A stretch of DNA of 64,000 nt. Origin: Thermoplasmata archaeon UBA61 (GTDB lineage Archaea; Thermoplasmatota; Thermoplasmata; Lutacidiplasmatales; UBA184). Where the stretch lies: contig DASW01000009.1 of assembly GCA_002503985.1 (NCBI GenBank), positions 104,344 to 168,343 on the forward strand, written 5' to 3'. Below the pieces are notes generated by a model. It worked only from the letters and a program-made list of their open reading frames with translations. It searched no databases and was not told the origin of the DNA. Shown one piece after another: positions 14,276-22,326 of the stretch; positions within the stretch are counted from its first letter, which is position 1, and every line of letters starts with the position of its first letter. A program made the position numbers and the translations under genes.

Positions 14276-15844
14276 GTGGCGGCTGAACCGACGTCTCGGA
14301 CTCGCGTCGAGCGCGCTCTTCTCTCCGTCGATGACAAGTCAGGCCTCAGCGCGTTCGCGCGCGGGCTCGCCGACCTCGGGGTCGAGCTGTGGGCGACCGG
14401 CGGGACCCGCCGGACGCTCGCCGAGGACCACATCCCCGTGCGTCCGGCCGAGGAGCTCACCGGCATCGCGGCGTGGTTCGGGGGACGGGTCAAGACCCTG
14501 CATCCGGGCCTCCTGGGGGGGATCCTCGCCCCTCGGACCGAGGCCGGCCGAAAGGAGCTCGCCGAGCGGGGCCTCCTCCCGTTTGACCTCGTGACGGTCA
14601 ACTTCTACCCGTTCGAACGGCACCTGGCCGACCACCCGGGCGCCGATGACCTCGAGGAGTTCGTCGACATTGGGGGGGTGACGCTCGCGCGGGCCGCCGC
14701 AAAGAACCATGCCTGGGTGACGGTCGTCTCCGACCCATCGGAATACGACGCGCTGCTCGCGGAACTGCGGGCCCACGAGGGGACGGTCGGTGCCGAGACA
14801 CGACGACAGCTGGCCGTGCGGGCCTTCGAGCGATGCACGAGCTACGACGCCGCGATCGCCCGAGGCCTCGGGACCACGGCCTTGCCGCCGGACCTCTTCC
14901 CCGATGAGGTGGTCTTCCGCCGCATCCCCGTCCGCCTTCGGTACGGCGAGAACCCGCACCAGAAGGCCGCGACCTACGGCATCGTCTCCCCGCCGGGCGC
15001 CGGCCTCGCCCCGAGGCCGTTCACCGTCCTCAAGGGAGAAGGGCTCTCGTTCACCAACCTCCTCGATGTCGACACCGCCCTATCGACCGTCGCCGAGTTT
15101 GCCGCCCCGAGCGCGGCCGTCGTGAAGCACGCCACCCCCTGCGGGGTCGCCTCCGGGGCGACTCTCGCGGAAGCGCTCGAGAAGGCGGTCGCGACCGACC
15201 CGGTCGCTCGCTACGGGTGCGCGGTCGCCGTCAACCGACCGTTCGGGCCGGACGACCCGGCCCGGCTCAAAGGGGTGTTCGTCGACCTGCTGGCCGCCCC
15301 CGACTTCCACCCGACGGCGCTTGAAGCGCTCGGGCGCCGAGCGAAGGTCAAACTGGTCCGGACCAATCCTCCGACCCTCGACCCCGGTCGTTGGGAGGCG
15401 AAGAGCTCCCTCGGTCGCCTCCTGCTCCAAGAGGTGGACGTCCGGCAGCTGCTCCCCACCGACCTAAAGCACGTCACCGGGCCCGAGGCGACCGCCGAAC
15501 AGCTGCGGACGTTCGATTTCGCCTGGCGCGTCGTCCGCCACGCCAAGTCGAACGCGATCGTCCTCGCGCAGGGGTCGTCGACCGTGGGTATCGGCTCGGG
15601 CCAACCGACACGCGTCAAGGCAGCCGAGCTCGCGTGCGAGGTCGCCGGCGACCGGGCGAAGGGCTCGGTCCTCGCTTCGGACGCGTTCTTCCCGTTCTCG
15701 GACGGTGTCGAGGTCGCGGGACGCGCCGGCGTCGCCGCCATCCTTCAGCCGGGCGGGAGCCTTCGGGACCCGGAGGTCGTGGCGACCGCGGAGCGGTACG
15801 GGATCTCGATGTACTTCACGGGCTGGCGCGTGTTCCGCCACTAA
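14276..15844 (+). CDS. purH: bifunctional AICAR transformylase/IMP cyclohydrolase
   Basis: 522 aa, full length. Last two steps of purine synthesis: formylation of AICAR and ring closure to IMP. N-terminal IMP cyclohydrolase (MGS-like) domain: ALLSVDDKSGLSAFARGL, ELWATGGTRRTL, GGRVKTLHPGLLGGIL and VTVNFYPF. C-terminal transformylase domain: RYGENPHQKAA, LSFTNLLDVDTA, VVKHATPCGVA and SDAFFPFSDGVE. GTG start, with a TATA-like CTTATCTC at 14238-14245, so probably leaderless. Many archaea use PurP/PurO instead, so the bacterial-type fused enzyme is notable. Its 3' end overlaps the convergent thioredoxin gene by 29 bases. Confidence 0.95.
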   Translation: MAAEPTSRTRVERALLSVDDKSGLSAFARGLADLGVELWATGGTRRTLAEDHIPVRPAEELTGIAAWFGGRVKTLHPGLLGGILAPRTEAGRKELAERGLLPFDLVTVNFYPFERHLADHPGADDLEEFVDIGGVTLARAAAKNHAWVTVVSDPSEYDALLAELRAHEGTVGAETRRQLAVRAFERCTSYDAAIARGLGTTALPPDLFPDEVVFRRIPVRLRYGENPHQKAATYGIVSPPGAGLAPRPFTVLKGEGLSFTNLLDVDTALSTVAEFAAPSAAVVKHATPCGVASGATLAEALEKAVATDPVARYGCAVAVNRPFGPDDPARLKGVFVDLLAAPDFHPTALEALGRRAKVKLVRTNPPTLDPGRWEAKSSLGRLLLQEVDVRQLLPTDLKHVTGPEATAEQLRTFDFAWRVVRHAKSNAIVLAQGSSTVGIGSGQPTRVKAAELACEVAGDRAKGSVLASDAFFPFSDGVEVAGRAGVAAILQPGGSLRDPEVVATAERYGISMYFTGWRVFRH

Positions 15845-16187
15845 GGCGCGCCTTCGAGAAGTACCTGCGAACGCTCTGGCGGAACGCGACGAGGTCCACC
15901 GAACCGACCTCCCGGCCCTTCTCCTGTCCGGACTCCACGAAGACGTACGTCGGGATCATGTGGATCCCGTACGAGCGAGTGACGAGCGCCGCCTCGTCGA
16001 CGTTCACCTTCGCGATCTTGACGCGGCCGGCGAGCTGCGCGCTCAGGTCCCGGAGCAGCGGCTCCGCGACCCGGCACGGGGCGCACCAATCCGCGTAGAA
16101 GTCGACGACGACGGGAAGCGGCGAACGAATGACCTCGCGCTCGAACGTCGCGTCCGTGACCCGTACCGGTTCCGACCGCTCGCTCAC
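15816..16187 (-). CDS. trx: thioredoxin
   Basis: 123 aa. VVVDFYADWCAPCRVAEPLL carries the redox pair WCAPC; VDEAALVTRSYGIHMIPTYV supplies the conserved cis-Pro (IPT). Cytoplasmic disulfide reductase. GTG start about 25 bases from the shared TATA box at 16211-16220. Its last 29 bases overlap the end of purH. Confidence 0.9.
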   Translation of the reverse strand: MSERSEPVRVTDATFEREVIRSPLPVVVDFYADWCAPCRVAEPLLRDLSAQLAGRVKIAKVNVDEAALVTRSYGIHMIPTYVFVESGQEKGREVGSVDLVAFRQSVRRYFSKARLSGGTRASP

Positions 16188-16210
16188 GATGGGCCTTCGA
16201 ACGACCGGCG

Positions 16211-16220
16211 CGCTTTAAGT
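16211..16220. promoter_or_regulatory. bidirectional TATA box for thioredoxin and mutY
   Basis: GCTTTAAGTC is almost self-complementary. It lies about 25-30 bases from both divergent starts (GTG 16187 on minus, GTG 16248 on plus), so one box may serve both leaderless genes. Confidence 0.5.
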
Positions 16221-16247
16221 CTCCGCTCCGTCCGGCGTGCGAGGGCC

Positions 16248-17477
16248 GTGCGTTCCGCTCCGACGACCGCGGCTTTGCTCCCGCCCTCCCTCGCGACCGC
16301 CCTTCTCGAGTGGTACCGTGTCCACCGTCGAGCACTTCCGTGGCGCCGCGACCGGGACCCGTATCGGGTCTGGGTCGCGGAGGTCCTGCTCCAGCAGACG
16401 CGCGTCGCGCAAGCCGCCCCGTACTTCGAGCGGTTCGTCCGCGCGTTCCCCACGGTCGACGCGCTCGCGCGCGCGCCCCTCGGTCGGGTCCTGAAGGTCT
16501 GGCAGGGCGCCGGCTACTATGCCCGGGCGCACCACCTGCACGCGGCCGCCCGCCGGATCGTGAGAGAGCCGGGAGGCCGGTTCCCCTCGACCGTTCCCGA
16601 GCTCGAGGCCCTTCCGGGCGTCGGCCCCTACACCGCCCGGGCCGTGGCCGCGATCGCGTTCGGTCGCCCCGTGGTTGCCCTCGAAGCGAACGGCCGGCGG
16701 GTCGCGGCCCGTTGGACCCGCGAGGAAGGCGACGTGCGGGACCCGCTCGTGCGTGCTCGGCTCGAGGAGGCCCTCGCCTCGGTCCTGCCCCCGACGAAGG
16801 CCGGCGCGTTCAACGAAGCGGTCATGGAGCTCGGGGAAACGGTCTGCCGACCGACCCGGCCGGACTGCCCGTCCTGCCCGGCCGCGTTCGCGTGCCGTGC
16901 TCATCGCGAGCTCGCCGACCCGGGGACGCTACCCAGGCGCCCCGACCGGGGCCGTCGACCGCATCACCGGGCCGCGGTCGTCGTGCTCACCGACCGAGGC
17001 CGGTGGCTCGTCCAGCGCCGACCGCCGTCCGGCCTCCTACCGGGTCTCTGGGAGTTTCCGGGCAGCCACATCGAACCGGGCGAACGGCCGGAGGCCGCCG
17101 CTCGACGGGAGCTTCGGGAGGAGACGGGCCTGTTCGTCCGCCATCTCGTCCCGCTGGGGACCGTCCGGCACGCCTACAGCCACTTCACGGTCGAGCTGCA
17201 CGCCTTCGCCGGCCACCCCCGGGGGGGCTCCGGAGCGGGAACGGGGACCGACCGGCGTTGGGTGACCCCGTCCGAACTCGGCCGCCTTCCCATCCCAAAG
17301 GCGACCGAGAAGGTCGTCGCGTTGGCCGAGCAAGGGTCGGATAGAGCTTCCCGGGGTTCAGGATCCCGTCCGGGTCGCACGCCCGCTTCACGGCCCACAG
17401 GAGCTCGACCGCGCTCACGCCGAGCTCTTCGGTCAGGAACGACCGCTTCACCCGACCGACCCCGTGCTCCGCGCTGA
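16248..17477 (+). CDS. mutY: A/G-specific adenine glycosylase MutY with NUDIX domain
   Basis: About 409 aa. Removes adenine mispaired with 8-oxoguanine. LLEWYRVHRRALPWR and VAEVLLQQTRVAQAAPYF hold the catalytic Glu region; ALPGVGPYTARAVAAIAFG is the helix-hairpin-helix; CRPTRPDCPSCPAAFAC is the 4Fe-4S loop (C-x6-C-x2-C-x5-C). The C-terminus is a NUDIX-like domain for 8-oxoG recognition (LWEFPGSHIEPGERPEAAAR, REETGLFV). The usual catalytic Asp (L-D-G-N-V) is Glu here (ALEANGRRV). The last 50 codons after the NUDIX domain are low complexity and overlap the convergent FAD gene by 293 bases. Confidence 0.9.
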   Translation: MRSAPTTAALLPPSLATALLEWYRVHRRALPWRRDRDPYRVWVAEVLLQQTRVAQAAPYFERFVRAFPTVDALARAPLGRVLKVWQGAGYYARAHHLHAAARRIVREPGGRFPSTVPELEALPGVGPYTARAVAAIAFGRPVVALEANGRRVAARWTREEGDVRDPLVRARLEEALASVLPPTKAGAFNEAVMELGETVCRPTRPDCPSCPAAFACRAHRELADPGTLPRRPDRGRRPHHRAAVVVLTDRGRWLVQRRPPSGLLPGLWEFPGSHIEPGERPEAAARRELREETGLFVRHLVPLGTVRHAYSHFTVELHAFAGHPRGGSGAGTGTDRRWVTPSELGRLPIPKATEKVVALAEQGSDRASRGSGSRPGRTPASRPTGARPRSRRALRSGTTASPDRPRAPR

Positions 17478-18711
17478 TCGTCCCGCCGAGGGAACGGGCG
17501 GCGTGCAGGGTGGCAGCTCGGATCCGATTCGCGGCCGACGTGGCCGGGTCGACCGCGTAGTTCGGGTGGAGGCTTCCCTCCCCGAGGTGGGCGAACAGGA
17601 AGAACGGGACCCTCTCCTTCCGGGCGATCCGCTCCAGCTCGGCGACGAGGGCGTCCACCCGGGCCAAGGGGACCGCCACGTCCTCCCGGACGTGCTGGCC
17701 GTAGCGTTCGATGAGGACGTCGCCGCACGCCCCGCGGAGCGTCCACAGCTCGTCCGCGTCCTCGAAGACCGCGAACCCGTCAGCCGCTCCCATCTTCGCG
17801 AGCGCCCCGCGCAGCCGGGAGATCCTCCGCTCGGCCTCGTCGGGACCCCCCGCCTCCACTTCGAGCAGCAGCAGCGAAGAGTCTCGGGGCCACCGGGCCT
17901 TCCGCCCTTCCGCGAGGGCGGCCGCAGAACCCCGGTCGAGGTACTCCACGGCGGAAAGCCCGCTATCGGGGACCCGGGTGAGGCCGACGACCAGGGGACC
18001 GAGGGAGGCGTTCCGCGGGACCGGGACGATTACGCCGTGCCGCACGGCCGGCACGGGCGCCAGGCGGACCGTAACCTCGGTCGCGATCCCGAGGGTGCCC
18101 TCGCTGCCGACGAACAGCTGGAGGAGGTCCGGTCCGACCGAGCGCTTGGCGACCCGGGAGCCGAGATGGACCCGAGACCCCGTACCGAGTACCGCTTCGA
18201 CCTCTCGTACCCAGGCCCGCGTCGGGCCGTATCGGAACGACCGCATGCCCGAGGCGTTCGTCCCGACGTTCCCGCCCACCGTCGAAGCCGTCCACGACCC
18301 AGGGTTGGGGGGAAAGAACAGTCGGTGAGGAAGGAGCGCCCGCTGGAGGTCCCGGTTCACGATCCCCGGTTCGACCCGGGCCCAAAGACCGTCGGGGTCC
18401 ACCTCGAGCAGGTGGGACCATCCGGAGAAGTCGACGACGACGCTCCCGTCGGCGGGGACCGATTCCCCATCGAGCGAGGTACCCCCGCCCCGGGCCACGA
18501 GCGGGACGTGGGTGCGGCGCGCCCATCGGACCAGTTCCACCACGTCGTCCGGGTCGGTCGGCGCCACGACAGCGACCGGGCGACCGGTAACGTGGGACGC
18601 ATCGTGCCCGAACGGGGCGATGGCGACCGCGTCGGTCGTGATTCGACCCCGTATCGTCCTCTCGAGCGACCGGGTCGTGTCCGGAGGTACCGCCGGACGA
18701 GGCCGCGACAC
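17185..18711 (-). CDS. FAD-binding oxidase/dehydrogenase of the GlcD/D-lactate dehydrogenase family
   Basis: 508 aa. Oxidises a D-2-hydroxy acid such as D-lactate or glycolate. The PCMH-type FAD domain shows PVAVVAPTDPDDVVELVRWA, VARGGGTSLDGESVP, GGNVGTNASGMRSFRYG and GSEGTLGIATEVTV. The C-terminal domain ends FFLFAHLGEGSLHPNY, SAEHGVGRVKRSFL and CDPDGILNPGKLYP. Relatives normally stop at this point; here about 50 extra Arg/Pro-rich codons continue into the mutY 3' end. No partner Fe-S subunit (GlcF) is next to it. GTG start. Confidence 0.85.
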   Translation of the reverse strand: MSRPRPAVPPDTTRSLERTIRGRITTDAVAIAPFGHDASHVTGRPVAVVAPTDPDDVVELVRWARRTHVPLVARGGGTSLDGESVPADGSVVVDFSGWSHLLEVDPDGLWARVEPGIVNRDLQRALLPHRLFFPPNPGSWTASTVGGNVGTNASGMRSFRYGPTRAWVREVEAVLGTGSRVHLGSRVAKRSVGPDLLQLFVGSEGTLGIATEVTVRLAPVPAVRHGVIVPVPRNASLGPLVVGLTRVPDSGLSAVEYLDRGSAAALAEGRKARWPRDSSLLLLEVEAGGPDEAERRISRLRGALAKMGAADGFAVFEDADELWTLRGACGDVLIERYGQHVREDVAVPLARVDALVAELERIARKERVPFFLFAHLGEGSLHPNYAVDPATSAANRIRAATLHAARSLGGTISAEHGVGRVKRSFLTEELGVSAVELLWAVKRACDPDGILNPGKLYPTLARPTRRPSRSPLGWEGGRVRTGSPNAGRSPFPLRSPPGGGRRRRAARP

Positions 18712-18734
18712 GGCTCACCCCCGCGAACTCGCGG

Positions 18735-19196
18735 TTAGGCCGACGGGGATGGGGTCCCGATGCTGTCCACGGCTTGGACGAAATCGTGGATGCCGAACGG
18801 GCGAACGAGGACCGCTTGCGCGCCCGCCTGCCGGGCGCGGGTCTCGAGCGCCGGGTCGGCGCGAGGGAGGATCACGAGCGCGTGCAGGTCCGAGCGATTT
18901 CGAAGGACGGCCGAGAGGTCATCGGCCCACCGTTCGCCATTGTCAGTCCCGGCGTCCAGGATTAGGATCTTGGTCTCGGAGGATGGAGGTAGGCGCTCGA
19001 TCCCCTCCCGCGTGGGGGCCTCCAGGAGGACTCGGTGACGATGAAGGCGCAGAAGGCCCCGCAGGAGCAGCCGTGTGTCCTCGCTGCCCCCGAGAAGGAC
19101 CGCGGGAGTGGTGTTGGGAGGGGATGTCGCTGGCGGGCCCGTGGGCCCCCTGGCGCCCTTGTCGGACTCGCTGTAGACGGCGTGAATGGTCGTCAC
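18735..19196 (-). CDS. receiver-like (CheY fold) protein with a degenerate active site
   Basis: About 153 aa from the GTG at 19196; an upstream TTG at 19226 is also open. PAVLLGGSEDTRLLLRGLLR, KILILDAGTDNG (candidate phospho-Asp), ALVILPRADPA and AVLVRPFGIHDFVQAVDS follow the receiver-domain order. The conserved Lys before the K-P-F motif is Arg (VRPF) and the acidic pair at the N-terminus is weak (GSED), so phosphorylation may be lost. No histidine kinase or output domain is adjacent. Confidence 0.6.
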   Translation of the reverse strand: MTTIHAVYSESDKGARGPTGPPATSPPNTTPAVLLGGSEDTRLLLRGLLRLHRHRVLLEAPTREGIERLPPSSETKILILDAGTDNGERWADDLSAVLRNRSDLHALVILPRADPALETRARQAGAQAVLVRPFGIHDFVQAVDSIGTPSPSA

Positions 19197-19325
19197 CCCA
19201 TGGGGGGTCCCGGAGTTTCCTAACAACCACTAGTCGCACTCCCTAAAAGAGCTACCCACCACTCCTCGGGTTGGGAGCGGCCATGTGGAAAACGGGCTCA
19301 TCGCCCATCGTCCGGGCCCCCGGAT

Positions 19326-19335
19326 AACTATATAG
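19326..19335 (+). promoter_or_regulatory. strong TATA box for a candidate non-coding RNA
   Basis: AACTATATAG is among the best TATA boxes in the window. It lies 155 bases before the nearest start codon (19490) but about 26 bases before a highly foldable stretch. Confidence 0.5.
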
Positions 19336-19356
19336 TCTCCTGCGGTTGTACATTCT

Positions 19357-19440
19357 TTGGCCTCGGGCATCGGCGGCAGCGTCTCTTGGTGGCACCGTCC
19401 AAGAGGCCAGGGGCCGCCCCGCCGGTGCCTCCCTTTTTCC
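19357..19440 (+). ncRNA. candidate structured small RNA, unassigned
   Basis: An 11-bp stem closes between 19366-19376 (GGCATCGGCGG) and 19419-19429 (CCGCCGGTGCC), all positions pairing with one G-U. Inside it CTCTTGG (19383-19389) pairs with CCAAGAG (19399-19405). A T5 run at 19434-19438 follows the closing stem, as an archaeal terminator would. The TATA box at 19326-19335 fits a 5' end near 19357. No tRNA T-arm, C/D boxes or SRP/RNase P signature is seen. It could also be a structured leader of the 19490 gene, although that gene has its own ribosome site. Confidence 0.4.
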
Positions 19441-19489
19441 GTGCGTGTGGAACGATAGGTTCTTTGTACGGGACGGTGGAGGGCGTGCG

Positions 19490-20161
19490 ATGGTCGCCCT
19501 CTTCGGCCCTTCGCAGCAAGACCTCGAGCGTCTTCGATCTACCGTGCAGTCCCTCGGGACGACGAGCGTCCCCGGCCTCGCCGCCGCCCTATCGGTGCGC
19601 GAGCGCAAGGCCGAGAAGCTCTTGGCGCACGAGCTCGCTCGACCGAACAGCCCGATCGTCTACGAACCCAGCCGACGGGTGGTACGCTGGGCGATGCCGG
19701 CGCCGGTGAGCGAACCCGCCCTGGCCGCGCCCCCTCTGCCCGAGCCGCCGCGCGCCCCCCGGGCCCCTTCGCCCGTGTTCACCCCGGTCGGTCTCAAGAC
19801 GCTCTGCCCTCACTGCCACGTCGCCCTTCAGTCGACCGGCACCGAGAGCCTCGCGGTCTGCCCGCAGTGCGGCCGGCTCTCTTCGACCCGGGAGGGGCGC
19901 GAGACCGCCGACCCGACCCCGACGACGACCCCGCCTCCCCTACCGGCCGGGAACGCCGGCTCGGCCGGGCTGGACGACCGCCGCTCGCAGGAGATGTTCG
20001 CCGCGTACGTCAGCGCAAAGCCGATCCCGTGCCCGAAGTGCCGGACCCCCTTGCGCCATCGCGCCCTGAGCGAGTACGTTTGCCCGAGCTGCGGTCAGAG
20101 CGTTCGCTTCCCGAAGGCCGTCGAGCCCCGGGCCCCGCCCGTTCCGGCCCCTCCGGCGTAA
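19490..20161 (+). CDS. winged-helix protein with two zinc ribbons
   Basis: 223 aa. An N-terminal helix-turn-helix region (QDLERLRSTVQSLGTTSVPG, ALSVRERKAEKLLAHEL) runs into a proline-rich linker. Then come two zinc ribbons: LCPHCHVA...VCPQCGR (about 105-130) and PCPKCRTP...VCPSCGQ (about 183-203). Likely a DNA- or RNA-binding regulator; no family assigned. GGTGGAGGG precedes the ATG at 19490. The frame is open further upstream to 19346, but that part overlaps the candidate RNA and shows no domain. Confidence 0.65.
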   Translation: MVALFGPSQQDLERLRSTVQSLGTTSVPGLAAALSVRERKAEKLLAHELARPNSPIVYEPSRRVVRWAMPAPVSEPALAAPPLPEPPRAPRAPSPVFTPVGLKTLCPHCHVALQSTGTESLAVCPQCGRLSSTREGRETADPTPTTTPPPLPAGNAGSAGLDDRRSQEMFAAYVSAKPIPCPKCRTPLRHRALSEYVCPSCGQSVRFPKAVEPRAPPVPAPPA

Positions 20162-20214
20162 CCGGGAGCGCGACCCCGGGGCGACCCGGAGCTGGGCGTC
20201 CGTTCGTTCTCGGA

Positions 20215-20748
20215 CTAAGCGGAGACCGGAACGACGAGCTCGCCGCCGGACTTCTGCATCGACGGCTGCCGCTTCGTCTTCGCGCCCTTCGTCTGCCAGA
20301 AGACCTCGGCGAACTCCTGGACGAGCTTCAAAAGCTCCTGCGCATCGGCGAGGTTCGTTCCCTGCCGGGCCTTGGAGGCCTGCTTCAGGATCTTCCAGAC
20401 GAGTTCGTGGGCCTGCGGGAACTGCTTCGCGTGGTCCGGAGTGAAGTAGTCGCCCCAGATGACGCGGACCTCCTGCTTCACCTTCTCGGCGTGCTGCTCC
20501 TTGACCGCGGTGTAGCGGGCCATCTTGGAGATGAAGGCGGACCGCTCCTCGGGCTTCGCGTCCATGGCAGGAGGCGCGAGCTCTCCGATCAGCTGGTCCA
20601 TGCGGATGACGGTGAGCGCCGCGATCTGGGCCTCATGCGGGTCGTAAATACCGCAGGGGATGTCGCAGTGCGCGTAGACCGCGCGGGGGGGGTTCACAGC
20701 GTCCAGCAGGCGTTCCACTAGTCCGAGAGAGGGGCTTCTCGTGGGCAT
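20215..20748 (-). CDS. sodN: nickel superoxide dismutase
   Basis: 177 aa. The Ni-hook HCDIPCGIYDP starts at residue 27 (H27, C28, C32), so a 26-residue leader must be removed to expose His1, the Ni ligand. The rest is the four-helix bundle (QIAALTVIRMDQLI, KVKQEVRVIWGDYF, LADAQELLKLVQEFAEVFW). Removes superoxide in the cytoplasm. The gene is divergent from its maturation protease with only 29 bases between start codons; CCTTATCC at 20768-20776 on the minus strand fits a leaderless transcript. Ni-SOD is chiefly bacterial, so this pair was probably acquired by transfer. Confidence 0.93.
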   Translation of the reverse strand: MPTRSPSLGLVERLLDAVNPPRAVYAHCDIPCGIYDPHEAQIAALTVIRMDQLIGELAPPAMDAKPEERSAFISKMARYTAVKEQHAEKVKQEVRVIWGDYFTPDHAKQFPQAHELVWKILKQASKARQGTNLADAQELLKLVQEFAEVFWQTKGAKTKRQPSMQKSGGELVVPVSA

Positions 20749-20777
20749 GTCCTCGCCAATCCCGGAGGAGGATAAGG

Positions 20778-21167
20778 ATGCCGGAGCCCCCGGAGGGTAG
20801 TACGGCGCTTTCCAGGCCCCCGCCGTCCCGGTTCCGTCGTTGGTGGAGCCGAAGGGTCGTGGTGCGGGACGAGAGCATGCTCCCGACGCTGCGACCCGGG
20901 GACCGGCTGCTGGTCGACCGGCATGCTTACCGCGACCGGCCCCCTCGGGTCGGGGACGTCGTGGTCCTGGTAGATCCCACGGACGCGAAGCTCTGGCTCG
21001 TCAAGCGCGTGGCGCAGGTCGACCCCTCCCAAGGGTCAGTCGAGGTCCGGGGGGACGCGGCCGAGATGGCCCGGGACAGCCGTCAGTTCGGGCCCGTGCC
21101 GACGCGCTCGGTCGTCGGCCGGGTGTATCGCTGCTATTTCCCGCCCGACCGACGTCGGGAGCTCTGA
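20778..21167 (+). CDS. sodX: Ni-SOD maturation protease (S26 signal-peptidase family)
   Basis: 129 aa. VVVRDESMLPTLRPGDRLLV carries the nucleophilic Ser (S-M-x-P-T). WLVKRVAQVDPSQG holds the general-base Lys region (VKR), and VEVRGDAAEMARDSRQFGPVP the family's later box. There is no transmembrane helix, which suits cytoplasmic processing of the SodN leader. GGAGGATAAGG precedes the ATG. Pairing with sodN decides the assignment over ordinary signal peptidase. Confidence 0.88.
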   Translation: MPEPPEGSTALSRPPPSRFRRWWSRRVVVRDESMLPTLRPGDRLLVDRHAYRDRPPRVGDVVVLVDPTDAKLWLVKRVAQVDPSQGSVEVRGDAAEMARDSRQFGPVPTRSVVGRVYRCYFPPDRRREL

Positions 21168-21219
21168 TTCCGCGATCCGCGGGTGAAATCCTTAAGCGAT
21201 AGGGCAATTCCCCACATCG

Positions 21220-22326
21220 ATGGCCGCCGCTACACCGGTGTGGGTTGTGGTCGTGATTGTGGTCGCCGCCGCCGTCGGCGGGGTCGGGTTCCTCGCGGGC
21301 TACGAGTACCGGGGGTCTCCCGCCGCATCCCCCGGGGCGGTCGAGAACTCGACGCTGTCGGTGCTGGGGGCCGGAACGCTGGACACCCTCTTCCCTCAGG
21401 TCGCGAACGCGCTCGTGAACGAGACGCCGGGGGTCACCGCTCCTTCCGCGGCCCAGACCTACGAAGGGTCGATCGACATCACGACCGCCATCACGTCGCT
21501 CGGCGCCAAGGCCGATGTCGCCGCGGTCGCCGATTACCGGCTCATCCCTCAGATGCTCGAACCCACGCACGCGGGCTACGAGGTCGTCTTCGGCACGACC
21601 CCCGAAGTGCTCGCGTACAACCCGAGCCTCCCGGCCTTCGCGGGGATCACCTCCACCAACTGGGCCTCGAAGCTGATTGCGGACGTCACCACGTCCGGCA
21701 ACGCCCCGCTCGGGGTCTGGAACGCGTCGACCGACCCGAACGGCTACAACGAGATCTTCAGCATGATGCTTCAGGGAATGATCTACGACGGCGGCAACGT
21801 CTCCACCGTGTACGGTCACTTCTACAGCGGAGCGCCGGGGAGCCTTGCGGTACCGAACCCGGTCACCACCATGATCGAACACGAATCCCAGGCCGCCTCC
21901 CTGGTTTCCACGGGTGTCGTCTCGGCCGTGATCACGTACCGCTCGTACGCGGTCGTGAACCACATGTCGTTCGTCCCGTTCAGCCCGATCGTCGGGCTCG
22001 TCGCCAACAACTCCACGGCGCTCGCCGACTACGCACGACTATCCACGCAGGTCGTGACCGCCACCGGGGGGACGGCGAAGGACGTCCCCGCGCCGGTGCT
22101 GTTCGCGGTCACGGTACCGGCGAACGCCCCGAACCCGGCCCTCGGCGCGGCGTTCCTCCACCTGCTCCTCTCCCCGCAGGGCGCCGCGATCCTCAACGAC
22201 AGCGCGCAGGGAGGCGCCTTCACACCGATCTTCCCCGGATGGGCGGATAACCCGACCGCGGTCCCGTCGGTGCTCGCCCCCGACGTGACGGCCATGCCCT
22301 CCTGGGCCACTGCGTTGCTGACATGA
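21220..22326 (+). CDS. wtpA: tungstate/molybdate-type ABC transporter, substrate-binding protein
   Basis: 368 aa. An N-terminal membrane anchor (about residues 5-28) is followed by a periplasmic-binding-protein fold: LSVLGAGTLDTLFPQVANAL, SIDITTAITSLGAKADVAAVADYRL, YEVVFGTTPEVLAYNP and AAFLHLLLSPQGAAIL. The layout is that of WtpA/ModA oxyanion binders; tungstate, molybdate and sulfate cannot be told apart. ATG 21220 lies about 26 bases from TCCTTAAGC (21189-21197). First gene of a four-gene run with ATGA/GTGA overlaps, ending in a ModE-like regulator. Confidence 0.8.
   Translation: MAAATPVWVVVVIVVAAAVGGVGFLAGYEYRGSPAASPGAVENSTLSVLGAGTLDTLFPQVANALVNETPGVTAPSAAQTYEGSIDITTAITSLGAKADVAAVADYRLIPQMLEPTHAGYEVVFGTTPEVLAYNPSLPAFAGITSTNWASKLIADVTTSGNAPLGVWNASTDPNGYNEIFSMMLQGMIYDGGNVSTVYGHFYSGAPGSLAVPNPVTTMIEHESQAASLVSTGVVSAVITYRSYAVVNHMSFVPFSPIVGLVANNSTALADYARLSTQVVTATGGTAKDVPAPVLFAVTVPANAPNPALGAAFLHLLLSPQGAAILNDSAQGGAFTPIFPGWADNPTAVPSVLAPDVTAMPSWATALLT

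Noticed and set aside
15705..16247. Upstream extension of the mutY frame
   Set aside because: Covers the thioredoxin gene on the other strand and the shared TATA box; the GTG at 16248 is well placed.
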